Source: an uncultured Caldilineaceae bacterium (GTDB lineage Bacteria; Chloroflexota; Anaerolineae; Caldilineales; Caldilineaceae). From it: DNA of 64,000 nt. Position 1 is the first letter of the stretch; each line of letters begins with the position of its first letter. The stretch covers positions 3,618,722 through 3,682,721 of the forward strand of contig OY282381.1 in assembly GCA_958295915.1 (NCBI GenBank), given 5' to 3'. The position numbers were made by a program, and so were the translations under genes. Below are positions 50,929-60,415 of this stretch, one piece after another. Below the pieces are notes generated by a model. It saw only the letters and a program-made list of their open reading frames with translations. It was not told where the DNA came from and searched no databases.

Positions 50929-51299
50929 GATGATGGCCTCCGGATGGCTGATCGGTATGCCTGCGGGCACAGATTTGGGGTGTGTTGATGTAATATTCAG
51001 CTCCTGGTATAATAGCCACAATTAGAATCAGATGAAAACAGCAGAAATCAGATTCTACCCCCCAGGCTACTTTTCAACTGCTTTTAGCGAATCCTGGTGA
51101 AAACGCGACCAGGGTTTGCCGACTGAAGCCCCTCGAAGTAGTCGTCCGTGTTTACTGCTCTGATATTGATGCCCCAATGTATAGTCGGCGAGGTTGGCCC
51201 AGTGTCCCGGAATCTAACCACAACAAGATGGGGTCAGGAAGGAGGGTGTAAGGCGACGAAAAACCTTGTCTCAGAGTAAAGGCTGTCCATTCGTTCCTC
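50929..51299. other. Intergenic region before a permease remnant
   Basis: About 370 bp with no recognisable gene. It leads into the 5'-truncated permease fragment, and its sequence is probably the decayed 5' part of that lost operon, though no homology can be read. Confidence 0.4.
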
Positions 51300-51661
51300 A
51301 CCGTCTGCAATGTAGCGTGGAATCTCAGCAGATATTTTTTACCTTCCGCATCGATGGCTGTACGTGGCTACGAACCCTGTGGCACATCATCTTGCCTCTC
51401 AGCGCGCCCGGGGTGATCATCACCTATATCATTTCGTTCATCAGTGGCTGGAATGAATTCGTCTTCGCCAATGTTCTTACAATGAGCGAAAGTACGAGAG
51501 TACTTACGGTTAGAATGATGGAGATACCCACGATTCACGGGACCCCCTACAATCTCATGGCGGTGGGCGGCATGCTCTGCCTGTTCCCAATTGCGCTGAT
51601 TGTTATGATCGGGCAGCGTCAAATCGTGGAAGGCCTGATCTCGGGTTCTCTCAAGGGCTGA
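51300..51661 (+). pseudogene. 5'-truncated sugar ABC permease (MalG type)
   Basis: The frame contains FRIDGCTWLRTLWHIILPLS, a worn EAA loop, then IITYIISFISGWNEFVFANV and the MalG-type end RQIVEGLISGSLKG. The first 180 or so residues expected of such a permease are absent, and the preceding sequence is unrelated. No partner genes remain beside it. A hairpin CCGCCGCTAT-ATTC-ATAGCGGCGG follows at 51683-51706. Confidence 0.75.
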
Positions 51662-51682
51662 GATGCCAGTGTGGATACGTGA

Positions 51683-51706
51683 ATACCGCCGCTATATTCA
51701 TAGCGG
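51683..51706. terminator. Hairpin after the permease remnant
   Basis: CCGCCGCTAT and ATAGCGGCGG form a perfect 10-bp stem with a 4-nt loop, about 20 nt after the remnant's stop. There is no T run, so termination is only suggested. Confidence 0.4.
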
Positions 51707-51865
51707 CGGAAGCGGCCAGGTTGCCCGCTTCTGAAACGGACGGCGAGAGTGAGCAGACGGCAGGAAGGCGCAAGCCCGCCACCCCTGCCCTTGTTGACCC
51801 GTCTACTCAACAGCTGTCGTTCATATTTGCTAATCGGAGACTTTGCAGAGAAGGAGGAAACAATT

Positions 51866-52684
51866 GTGACAACCCCAAACCAGTATGACCTCGACTTGAA
51901 GCTGGCCGAGCTCCAGATCAATGGGTATGTACTCTTCGAAGATCTGATACCGGTCGAGAAGATCGATCGAATCCGTGAGGCGTTTCTGCCGTTTTTGGAA
52001 ACAGTGAGGGCTCACAGCGATCCAGCGAGCGGCGTAAAGCTGCATGGACACAGCGATGATCGGCTTGTCGTTGAAGGCCGTCTGCAAGTCGTCAATCGTT
52101 ATACCATATACGTGCCTTGGGAGCAGCCGTTCGCCGATCCTGAGATTTACGAGAACCCGGCGTTGCTGGCATTTCTTGACCGCTATTGGGGAACGACAGA
52201 CTATCTGATTACCTGCTATCATTCAAACAGCCCGTATCCTGGCAGCGAATATCAGCAGTGGCATCGAGATGCAGGGATTTCCAAATTGGTTCCTCACGTC
52301 GGCCTGGAAGTGTGTCCGCATTTCGGCGTCAAATTCCCATTGGTGGATACCTGTGAAGAAAATGGGAGCTTCGAAATCTTGCCATCCACCCAATACCTTG
52401 CTGATCCGGCGTTGGAGACACGCTACGACGAGATTCTGGAAACCGGGGACTTCCCCAGCAGGCGTCGTCTCAACCTGAAGAAAGGAACGCTGTGGATCCA
52501 GGACCCGCGCACGCTCCACCGCGGAACACCCAACCGCTCGGACCACCCCAGACCGGAGCTGGTGATTTGCTATTCCCTGCCCTGGTTCGCGCAACGCCTT
52601 CCTATCGAAATGACACAGGCCGAATTCGACAAATTCTCGGAGCGAGGCAAGAAGATGCTCGCCAACCGCCGCATCATTGGTTAG
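51866..52684 (+). CDS. Phytanoyl-CoA dioxygenase (PhyH) family protein 4
   Basis: The product has 272 residues with a GTG start, placed by AAGGAGG 8 nt upstream. The open frame extends further up but without a ribosome site. Iron site: WHRDAGI and LHRGTPNRS. It is very close to protein 2 in length and order (LDLKLAELQINGYVLFEDLI), so one is a duplicate of the other. Confidence 0.88.
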   Translation: MTTPNQYDLDLKLAELQINGYVLFEDLIPVEKIDRIREAFLPFLETVRAHSDPASGVKLHGHSDDRLVVEGRLQVVNRYTIYVPWEQPFADPEIYENPALLAFLDRYWGTTDYLITCYHSNSPYPGSEYQQWHRDAGISKLVPHVGLEVCPHFGVKFPLVDTCEENGSFEILPSTQYLADPALETRYDEILETGDFPSRRRLNLKKGTLWIQDPRTLHRGTPNRSDHPRPELVICYSLPWFAQRLPIEMTQAEFDKFSERGKKMLANRRIIG

Positions 52685-52827
52685 CCAATTGCATCGCTGA
52701 GCAGGAACCAGTTGGCAAGCCAGCACAGAATAGGCGCTCTCAGACCTGTTGGGGCGCAGATGGCTTCCGCGCCGCGCCTAAATCATGCTATCGCCTTTCG
52801 ACATCACTATGAAGGAACAATAGAATC

Positions 52828-54054
52828 ATGAAAATTAACCGTGATCAGTTTCTGGAAGAAGGGTACGTGATCCTGCCCCAGGTCATCCCGCCGCAGCAGT
52901 TGGCGGGTCTGCGCCAGGCCTACGAAATCATGGTCGAGCGCCAGAAGATGATCTGGGCGCGCCAACGGGGGCCGCATGACCCGCCCGGCGGCGTCTGGGA
53001 GACCAGCGCCCAACCGCGCCTGAATCTGGGCGCGCTGGCCGACCAAATCGATGCCCAGACCGCCAGCGCCGTGGAGATCTGGCTGCATGAAAATATGCAA
53101 GCGGTCAGCAGCCAGTTGCTCGGCGTGGCAGACGCCGGCGTCACCGAGATGATGCTCATGTGCAACCCAGTGCGCGACCATGGCACAGGTGGACACCGCG
53201 GCTGGCACCGCGATTTCTATCCGCCCCACGCCGCCCCTTTGCAGGGCTATACCGACGATATTCTGGAGAATGGCCCCCGTTACGTGCAATGGAATCTGCC
53301 GCTCTATGATGACAGCGTGCTCTGGGTTATCCCCGGCAGCCACATCCGCCGCAACACTGCCGAAGAAAACGCGGCGCTGATCAAGGATTCACATGCCCCC
53401 GTGCCCGGCGCAATCCAGACCCATCTGGCCGCTGGCGATGGCGTGGCCTACATTCTGCCCATTCTGCACTGGGGCAGCGTCTACAACGCCAAAATGCGCC
53501 GCACCATCCACGGTGGCTTTTCCGAGTTCACCCACTACCCGGCTCTCTCTTATCTCGAACATCTGTCACCCGCGGCCCAGGCGACCTTTACCCGCTGGAA
53601 CCAACGCAGCGAGCAGACGCTAGACCAAATCGAGGCCTTGCTGCGCGCGGCGCTTAACAAAGACGGCGCGGCCTACCAGGCCGGCCTGGAGAAATTGCAT
53701 CCAGGCCGCGGCGAAAAAGGCGCGCGACTCTCCACCATTTTCCTGAGCAAAAGCGCCAAACGCATTCACCATCTCAAAAGCCCGGACTTTGACCGCCTGC
53801 CGGCGCAGGAACAGGGGTGGGCTACGCACATTCATCCCATGACCCTCCAATGGGGCAGACCGCTTGCCGCTCGTTTCTCCGTGCAAGAAGCCGACGCTCT
53901 GTGGGCGCGCTTCAAGCCCGTGGATGATCTCCTCCAGGCCGCTGAAGATCAGTGGACGCCCGGCTTCCAGGGAGAGGAGACCCGTTACTACTTCGAGCAG
54001 GCGCCGGCTGAGCTTAGCGTAGCCAGCTTTCTCGCCGGTGTCTGTAACGAATAG
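52828..54054 (+). CDS. Phytanoyl-CoA dioxygenase (PhyH) family protein 5
   Basis: The product has 408 residues, longer than its neighbours. The iron site is WHRDFYPPH with the distal His in RRTIHGGF. The motif LYDDSVLWVIPGSHIRRNT is the typical PhyH jelly-roll strand. The C-terminal 150 residues have no counterpart in proteins 2-4 and no recognised domain. It represents a different subfamily, so the five genes are not simply one duplication series. Confidence 0.85.
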   Translation: MKINRDQFLEEGYVILPQVIPPQQLAGLRQAYEIMVERQKMIWARQRGPHDPPGGVWETSAQPRLNLGALADQIDAQTASAVEIWLHENMQAVSSQLLGVADAGVTEMMLMCNPVRDHGTGGHRGWHRDFYPPHAAPLQGYTDDILENGPRYVQWNLPLYDDSVLWVIPGSHIRRNTAEENAALIKDSHAPVPGAIQTHLAAGDGVAYILPILHWGSVYNAKMRRTIHGGFSEFTHYPALSYLEHLSPAAQATFTRWNQRSEQTLDQIEALLRAALNKDGAAYQAGLEKLHPGRGEKGARLSTIFLSKSAKRIHHLKSPDFDRLPAQEQGWATHIHPMTLQWGRPLAARFSVQEADALWARFKPVDDLLQAAEDQWTPGFQGEETRYYFEQAPAELSVASFLAGVCNE

Positions 54055-54105
54055 GAGTTGAATGCCCGCCGCATCTTTCGTTATTAAAGATGACCGCGCG
54101 GCAAC

Positions 54106-55488
54106 TCATGCGCCGCACAGCCTTGTGACCAGCTCATAGAGAACCTGCAAGGCCCAGTCGATGGTGAGCAGCGAAACGCGTTCATTGGGGCTATGCCCGC
54201 CGCCCCCTCGCCCAGCCGGTGAATTGATCAGCGACGGAAACAGGCCGTAGACCGCCCGCCCCGACGCGCGCAGGAAGCGCACATCGGTGGAGCCGCCCAG
54301 TAACCAGGGCACAGCCACCGTCCCTGGCGAAACATCGCCGTACAGATCGCTGATAGCTTGGAAAAGGGCCGTGTCACTCGTCGACTCCGATGCGAAGAAG
54401 CTGTCCTCCATTTCGCCAATCTCTACATCGTCGATCCCAGCCAGACGAGCGTGCAGAAGATCCAGTACCTCCTCAGGCTGCTGACCAGGGAGGAAACGCA
54501 CGTTGCAATGCAGTCTCACCTCCGTCGGGTATGAATGCGCGCTGACCCCGCCGCTTACCATTGTAGGGACGACGGAGTTGTACAGGGATGGCTCGAGCCA
54601 CTGCGCAAGCTCCGGAGCCGTTCGCCGCAAGGATGCCATTCCTTCCTCCCTCGTCGCGTCCTTCAGCAGGGCATACAGCGCCTCCCGCACGGGGGATGGC
54701 TGCCCAGGCGCGATTCCCTGGATCGTCAAGGCAGCCGTTTCCGTAAGCGCAGAGGACAAGCGCAGGTCTTCCAGTCGCATAAGCGCCTGCCCTAACCTGA
54801 TCAGCGCGCTATTGGGAATGAGCCGCAGGGAATGGCCGCCCTGTCCACGGACAGTGACCGTCGTTTCGAACGAGCCCTTCTCGGCAGTGCCGATGGCGCA
54901 ATAATGCCCCTGGGGAGAGGGCACTTCACTGCCTCCGCCCTCGCCCAAAACATATTCGGCATCGATTTTCTCCATGTGGTTCTCGGCCAACCATCCCATC
55001 CCCAATTGGCCCCCGGTCTCTTCGTCGGCGCAGGCGACCATGATCAGGTCGCGTTTGAGCTTGAGCCGGCGACGCTTGGCCAGAACAAGCATCATGGCGT
55101 GAGTCACCACCCGATGCTTGCAGTCCATCGCGCCGCGCCCCCATACGAAGCCATCCTTGATAAGGCCTGAAAACGGCTCCACCTCCCAGCCAGCGGGCGT
55201 AGCCGGCACCACATCCAAGTGTGAGACGAGGAGCAAAGGCCGGTCTCGCCCATCACCGCGCACACGGGCCAACAGGCTGCTGCGGTGAGGCAAGGGCCCA
55301 AGTATCTCGGCCCCGATCCCCTCGTGAGCCAGAACGTCCCGCAGGTATTCAGCAGCAGGTCGCTCGTCGCCGGGAGGATTGGATGTGTCAATTCGCACCA
55401 GATCCTGCAACCAAGCGGTCGTTTCCTCCAGAATGACCTGCCAGGAATCAGTACTCTCAATGATCGGCCCAGGGCTGCTGTTCGTCAT
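54106..55488 (-). CDS. M20 family metallopeptidase
   Basis: The product has 460 residues. Zinc-site motifs of the M20 aminoacylase/dipeptidase family are in order: VSHLDVVPA (His), WGRGAMDCKH (bridging Asp), CADEETGGQLG (catalytic Glu, Glu ligand), and a dimerisation domain with RGQGGHSLR. GGAGGA before the ATG supports the start. It hydrolyses N-acyl amino acids or dipeptides in the cytoplasm. It opens a minus-strand run of genes convergent with the PhyH cluster. Confidence 0.88.
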   Translation of the reverse strand: MTNSSPGPIIESTDSWQVILEETTAWLQDLVRIDTSNPPGDERPAAEYLRDVLAHEGIGAEILGPLPHRSSLLARVRGDGRDRPLLLVSHLDVVPATPAGWEVEPFSGLIKDGFVWGRGAMDCKHRVVTHAMMLVLAKRRRLKLKRDLIMVACADEETGGQLGMGWLAENHMEKIDAEYVLGEGGGSEVPSPQGHYCAIGTAEKGSFETTVTVRGQGGHSLRLIPNSALIRLGQALMRLEDLRLSSALTETAALTIQGIAPGQPSPVREALYALLKDATREEGMASLRRTAPELAQWLEPSLYNSVVPTMVSGGVSAHSYPTEVRLHCNVRFLPGQQPEEVLDLLHARLAGIDDVEIGEMEDSFFASESTSDTALFQAISDLYGDVSPGTVAVPWLLGGSTDVRFLRASGRAVYGLFPSLINSPAGRGGGGHSPNERVSLLTIDWALQVLYELVTRLCGA

Positions 55489-55524
55489 GCCGTTCCTCCT
55501 TGTTATCCACGTTCACCGGATTCT

Positions 55525-56556
55525 CTACCGCTGTCCGCCATAGTACGCGCTATCGCGATAGCAGAACAGGTTCCAGAAGTTCATCGGGTAGGGAGCTGGC
55601 AACTCGCTCACCTTCTTCAGCTCTTGCATCTCCTCTTCAGAAAGCCGCAGATCCAGCGCCGCCATGTTGTCCGCATACTGTGCATGATTCCTGGCTCCGA
55701 GAAGTACGACATCGCAAGTGATCGACTGCAGCAACCAAGCTATGGCCACATTGGAGATCGTCTTGCCGTGACGTTCAGCGATGCGTTCCAGAACATCCAG
55801 CGTGTTCCAGTTCCTCTCCACGGCCAGATTCTTCCAGGAACTACTCTCATCGTCCAGATTCTCTGCCGTTCGCGACGCAGGCCCAGGGCCTTCATCGCCC
55901 CGGCGGTATCTGCCAGTCAGGAAGCCCTGGGCAAGAGCCCCCCAGGCAATGATGGAGACCTTCTGATCCCGGCAGGCGGGGATGATAGCGAACTCCGCCA
56001 CCCGGTCAACCAGGTTGTACCATATCTGGTTGGATACAACTGCTGTCAGACCGAATTGTCGGGCGCCCATGTTGGCCTTGACCACCTGCCAGCCCCCCCA
56101 GTTGCTGACGCCAACGTAGCGAATTTTGCCCGCCCGCACGAAATCATCCAAGACGCGCATCGTCTCTTCAATGGGGGTATAAGGGTCCTGGACATGGCAT
56201 TGGTAGAGGTCAATGTAGTCCGTGCCCAGCCGCCGCAGGCTGGCCTCTATATTGGTGGTCAGGTAGGTGCGGGAGAGGCCGAAGGCGTTGGCCCGCATCG
56301 TATCCTCCACGAGCCAGGCCCCCTTGGTGCCCACCACGAAACGGTCCCGCCGGCCCTCGATGATCTTGCCTACTGTCCGCTCCGAGTTCCCTCCGCCATA
56401 GATGTTGGACGTATCTAGAAAATTGCCGCCTGCCTCGAAGAACATGTCTGCCATGTTGCGGCTTTCCTTCTCATCCAGCCACGTGCCAAAGGGAATGGCC
56501 CCCAAGGCAAGGCGCGACACCTCCAAACCAGAGTGCCCCAGATTGCAATACTTCAC
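55525..56556 (-). CDS. Aldo/keto reductase
   Basis: The product has 343 residues with a GTG start (AGGAGGA 5 nt upstream). The catalytic tetrad of the AKR TIM barrel is visible: Asp and Tyr in FLDTSNIYGGGNSE, Lys in VVGTKGAW, His in LYQCHVQDP. It reduces carbonyls of sugars or small aldehydes with NADPH. It lies between the M20 and GH127-like genes on the same strand. Confidence 0.88.
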   Translation of the reverse strand: MKYCNLGHSGLEVSRLALGAIPFGTWLDEKESRNMADMFFEAGGNFLDTSNIYGGGNSERTVGKIIEGRRDRFVVGTKGAWLVEDTMRANAFGLSRTYLTTNIEASLRRLGTDYIDLYQCHVQDPYTPIEETMRVLDDFVRAGKIRYVGVSNWGGWQVVKANMGARQFGLTAVVSNQIWYNLVDRVAEFAIIPACRDQKVSIIAWGALAQGFLTGRYRRGDEGPGPASRTAENLDDESSSWKNLAVERNWNTLDVLERIAERHGKTISNVAIAWLLQSITCDVVLLGARNHAQYADNMAALDLRLSEEEMQELKKVSELPAPYPMNFWNLFCYRDSAYYGGQR

Positions 56557-56625
56557 GATCGTCCTCCTACACGATTGAAACCGTACCCGCGTTTCCTATC
56601 CCAGGCGATACAGCAAGCTACGCCG

Positions 56626-58494
56626 CTACCAATCCAGCCGTTGCTCGTCCAGGTAGCGGGTAGTTTTCTTCCACAGCGTGACGTCATCCCGGTAGTGATC
56701 CCTCTGGTACAAAGGGCACAGCTTGCCCGGTGGATCAATGTACACGATGTCATGCCCCTTACGCACCAGGATATACCACCTGTTGTTGATCGATACCCGG
56801 TCGGTGCGCTCCCCGATAGGAAAATTGAGATGCACGACTTGGCCGCGCCGGCACTCGCCCACCTGAACGTAGCGCCCGTCAAACCTGACCTCGCGAGGGC
56901 TTTCATCCACCAGGCATGTCACCTGACCCAGATCGACCCAGGCCGGCATCCGCGCCGCCAGCCTGCAATCCCGCTTGACGTGCAGATCCACCTGCCCGCT
57001 GTAGGGAACATGGCTGTCAACATCCACCGCCTCGTGGGTGCGATTGAGAAGGAGGTTGACCTTGACGCGCTCACCCTGAACATGCACGATGTTGCGCCAG
57101 ACATCATACAGGCCGCGAGTGGCGTTGGCGGTGCAGCAGTGCATAATGCCCTGCACATGGCCCAGCCGGCTACCGAAGGGAGTGCCTTCCAGCCAGCGGG
57201 TGAGCATGAAGTCCACCCAGTCGTTGGGGCTCTGCCAGCCAGCGAAGGCGCCGATGTTGCGCTCGCCGACCCGCTCGGTGGTCATGGGCCAGCGCTCCGC
57301 AGCCTCGATCCGCGACGGCGGATCCCCCAGATGCAGGCGATAGATCCAGTCGGCGCGCATGAGTTGCCCCTCCGCCAGTTGATTGCGCGTCCAGCAATCT
57401 GCATCGTCCCAATACCGATCGCCCAGCCCCGCCTCTGCCAGCCGCGCCGCGATCCGCGCCATGTCGCCCACCTCGCAGAGTTCGCACGTCTGGTGCTGAG
57501 CCGTGACCGTCTCCGGGAAGAATCCGGTCAGAGTGTCCCCATGTGTCCTGGCCACGGGGAACGCCTGGGCAGCGAAGTCAAGCATCTCCTGATCGCCGCT
57601 TGCCAAGGCATACTCCAGGCAGGTCAGGATCGTCATGGCGTGATGGTGGAAATGCACCACATCGCCGCGAGGCCCCCGGGGGTCTGGATTGTCGGGCAGA
57701 AACTTGAAATTCGAGTCAAAATACTGGCCTTCCCTGGCCACGTAGCGGCACAGTTGGCCTGCCAGTGTCAGAGAAGGCTTGTAACCTGTCACGCGGTAAA
57801 AGTCGACGAGCCGGCGAGCCGGCCACATAGCATAGGCCGCAAAGGTGCCCAAAGGCGCGGCCGCCGCAGGATCGCCGCGCTGACCAGGCGCATAGATCCA
57901 CTGTGTCAGATATGCCATGTCATCGCTCTGGACGACCAGACGGCGCAGCCCATCGACGATGCCCCGCCCAATAGGTTCCCAGAATGCCCTGTCGTCTAAG
58001 AGAGCGAAAGTGGTAGCCGCCCCCAAGGCGATGCCATTGACCTGCTGATCGATGATCTGGTTGCCCTCCAGTCCGCCGGGCACGGCTGGCCGGGTCAGAC
58101 CGGGCCCCACGACCGGCGAGGCCACCAGCCCGGACGGGCTGATCATACGGAGTAGCGTTTCCCGCCATCGCTGCTCGACGTGCAAGCCCTGATCGGAGCC
58201 GCTCATGATGCGCATCCTGGGCACAGACTCCAGGAACTTGATGGTGATGCCCGTGTCGGCCCCGTCATGATACATGACAGGGGGGTTGAAACGGAACGAT
58301 GCCTTCCAATAGACCCGGTAGTCCGCATCTGGATCCGTCGGCTCCACCATGCCATTGATGGCCAGGCGCGCCCGCTCGGCCAAATCCAGGCTGGCTGGCG
58401 TCCACGCCTCGTTGCGGATGCCTCGCCGCCGGCTCTCCGGTGGCAGGGGGGCATCGGGGCGAATGTACTGAATTTCGCTCTTCACGTCTGCCAT
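56626..58494 (-). CDS. GH127-like glycoside hydrolase (beta-L-arabinofuranosidase-type fold)
   Basis: The product has 622 residues, about the size of GH127 enzymes. An (alpha/alpha)6-barrel region is suggested by helical repeats with Trp/Tyr. TCELCEVGDMARIAARL and MHCCTANATRGLYDVWRN resemble the GH127 zinc site, where a Glu and three Cys bind zinc and one Cys is the nucleophile. The ligands seen are Cys in TCELCE and the CC pair. No signal peptide is seen, so the enzyme is probably cytoplasmic. AGGAAG lies 5 nt before the ATG. Confidence 0.6.
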   Translation of the reverse strand: MADVKSEIQYIRPDAPLPPESRRRGIRNEAWTPASLDLAERARLAINGMVEPTDPDADYRVYWKASFRFNPPVMYHDGADTGITIKFLESVPRMRIMSGSDQGLHVEQRWRETLLRMISPSGLVASPVVGPGLTRPAVPGGLEGNQIIDQQVNGIALGAATTFALLDDRAFWEPIGRGIVDGLRRLVVQSDDMAYLTQWIYAPGQRGDPAAAAPLGTFAAYAMWPARRLVDFYRVTGYKPSLTLAGQLCRYVAREGQYFDSNFKFLPDNPDPRGPRGDVVHFHHHAMTILTCLEYALASGDQEMLDFAAQAFPVARTHGDTLTGFFPETVTAQHQTCELCEVGDMARIAARLAEAGLGDRYWDDADCWTRNQLAEGQLMRADWIYRLHLGDPPSRIEAAERWPMTTERVGERNIGAFAGWQSPNDWVDFMLTRWLEGTPFGSRLGHVQGIMHCCTANATRGLYDVWRNIVHVQGERVKVNLLLNRTHEAVDVDSHVPYSGQVDLHVKRDCRLAARMPAWVDLGQVTCLVDESPREVRFDGRYVQVGECRRGQVVHLNFPIGERTDRVSINNRWYILVRKGHDIVYIDPPGKLCPLYQRDHYRDDVTLWKKTTRYLDEQRLDW

Positions 58495-58577
58495 GTCGCT
58501 TCCTCCTGTACTGCGGTTTCACCAAGCCCTAAAGGTTTCGTCTCCTGCATATGGATCCCTCCTCACAGCTACATTTT

Positions 58578-60008
58578 CTACGCGGTGAGCAAAGCGCCCT
58601 GTCGTCTGGCGCCGTACAAGGGCAGCCTGGGCGATCGATTGGCCAGCAGGTCTTCTACGCTGAACCCTTGTATCACAGGGTATGTGCCCAAGGTATCACG
58701 AAACGTTTCCCGGCTACGTTGGTTTTCGACCGTGCTCATCTGATTTTCAAAGCACACCATGATGCCTGCAGTCACATCGAACCGGGCAACAGTCGTGCGT
58801 AAGGCTCTGACAGCGTCCGGCGTCACATTGCCCCCTTTGACCTGCACAATGGCATATTCGGGCATCATCTTCTGCTTTTCACGGACAGGAAAGAATCTCA
58901 ACAACCCGTCTACGCCGCCGTCAGCGCCTGGCGTGCCTGGATCGTGAAACATGCCTTCTGCTCCGATATGGCCGCAGACCCATTTCTCAAACTCAAACTT
59001 GTCCCGCCGCGCCAGAGCTTTGGCATCATCAATCGTTGCCGGTACACCGACAACGGCAATGTCATTCTTCGACAGGTATTGAAATTCTTTGAGAATTCTG
59101 TCCCGAATCAACCCAGTGGCAAAGGTGGAGATGTCAATGCCTATCCAACGGCGCTTCAGGGCTTCCGCCGCATGAACCGTTGTCCCGCAGCCGCAGAAGG
59201 GGTCCAGAACAAGGTCGCCCTCGTTGCTGGACGTTTTAATGATGCGCTCTAGCAATGCCAACGGCTTCTGCGTTGGGTAGCCGAGGCGTTCTTTGGAAGT
59301 TCTACCAATCGCATTCAGTTCCCAAACATCCCTCATTGATGCCAATGTATACCACTTACCTTCTTCATCCTGGTATTCTTTTACATTTTTGAAGCGGTAA
59401 GGCCTAAAATCTCTGTTATACGATCGTTCCTTTTGCAAGTTGAAGGTGTATGGCGCTTTTTCAGCGTGCACATAAAATAAAATCACATCATGTTTTCTGC
59501 CAAACCATTTTTTGCTAACGCCTCCTGTTCGATATCCCCACACAACCTCATTGCGAAAGTTCTGGCGTCCGAAGATAGCGTCCATGATTAACTTGAGATA
59601 ATGACTCGCTGTCGGGTCACAGTGGAGGTAAATGCTTCCGCTGTCTTTCAGCACGCGCCGCATGAAGATGAGCCGGCTTGCCATGTTCAGTAGATAGGCT
59701 GCCAAGCTTGTCTTTTTCCCCCGTTCCGTACCTTGTGCGAATCGTACAAGGTCAGCGAGGACACGAGTGCGAGGGTCAGCATGCAGCATCTGCAGTTGCG
59801 TATCATCCTCATCAGTCCAATGCCAGGTATCGGTGAACGCTTCGACGGGGCTTGCTGTCTTGTACTTGTCTCTCAACGGCAGGTTGTAGGTAGAGTTGGA
59901 ATTGAAAGGCGGGTCAAGATAGATGAGGTCTACCGACCCTGTCGGCAAGACATCCTCATCCTTGAGTATCTGGAGACAGTCGACAGCGTATAGAATTCGA
60001 TTTCGCAT
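58578..60008 (-). CDS. DNA methyltransferase fused to an Mrr-like nuclease domain
   Basis: The product has 476 residues. Residues 1-300 are a beta-class amino methyltransferase: catalytic DPPF (32-35), target-recognition segment, TQKPLALLERIIKTSSNEGD, then the SAM motif DPFCGCGTT (about 268-276). Residues about 330-450 carry a restriction-like fold with GADGGVDG (about 360-367) and IVQVKGG (about 388-393), the Asp..Gln/Glu-x-Lys core of Mrr-type nucleases. Fusion of both activities suggests a single-chain restriction-modification or methyl-dependent system. Nothing else defence-like is adjacent. Confidence 0.75.
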   Translation of the reverse strand: MRNRILYAVDCLQILKDEDVLPTGSVDLIYLDPPFNSNSTYNLPLRDKYKTASPVEAFTDTWHWTDEDDTQLQMLHADPRTRVLADLVRFAQGTERGKKTSLAAYLLNMASRLIFMRRVLKDSGSIYLHCDPTASHYLKLIMDAIFGRQNFRNEVVWGYRTGGVSKKWFGRKHDVILFYVHAEKAPYTFNLQKERSYNRDFRPYRFKNVKEYQDEEGKWYTLASMRDVWELNAIGRTSKERLGYPTQKPLALLERIIKTSSNEGDLVLDPFCGCGTTVHAAEALKRRWIGIDISTFATGLIRDRILKEFQYLSKNDIAVVGVPATIDDAKALARRDKFEFEKWVCGHIGAEGMFHDPGTPGADGGVDGLLRFFPVREKQKMMPEYAIVQVKGGNVTPDAVRALRTTVARFDVTAGIMVCFENQMSTVENQRSRETFRDTLGTYPVIQGFSVEDLLANRSPRLPLYGARRQGALLTA

Positions 60009-60415
60009 TTTGTCAGCTCCGGGCGTTCACGATACCCTGAGAAACTGACGCAGGGAGATATACGTAGCTATGAAAATTTGGGGAGTTATATGAGGGGTGC
60101 GCATAAGTCTGGCTCAATGGCAGAAGTGCGAAATATCGGCGCATCTGCAAGGTCTCTCTCAAAGAAATTGCCAGCTCCGAACCAGATTTGCCCTTAGAGC
60201 AGGGGGCTGACTTGGTGAGATTCGACTGATTTGCGCGCCAAGAGCGCCAATTTTAGCAGAAATTCACGGCGATAGACTCATTTGAGCAAGCAAAGTAGAC
60301 GCTTGGATCAATCGCTCCCTCTCCCCAAAAATCCGGAAGACGCCCCTGCGAGAGCCTTGTCTGCACGTACCCAAAGTACGGCAAGTAAAAGCTGCGAACT
60401 GATCATCCCCGCCAG
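60009..60415. other. Intergenic region, no gene seen
   Basis: About 400 bp between the methyltransferase gene and the Opp operon on the same strand. The only structured element is GATTTGCGCGCCAAGAGCGC then CAATTTTA at about 60228-60256, a worn family B-like hairpin and the only B-like copy in the right half of the window. Confidence 0.5.

Noticed and set aside
56533..57999. Plus-strand open frame of 488 codons, and 55285-56418 with 377 codons
   Set aside because: They are antisense to the GH127-like, aldo/keto reductase and M20 genes, which have proper starts, ribosome sites and active-site motifs.
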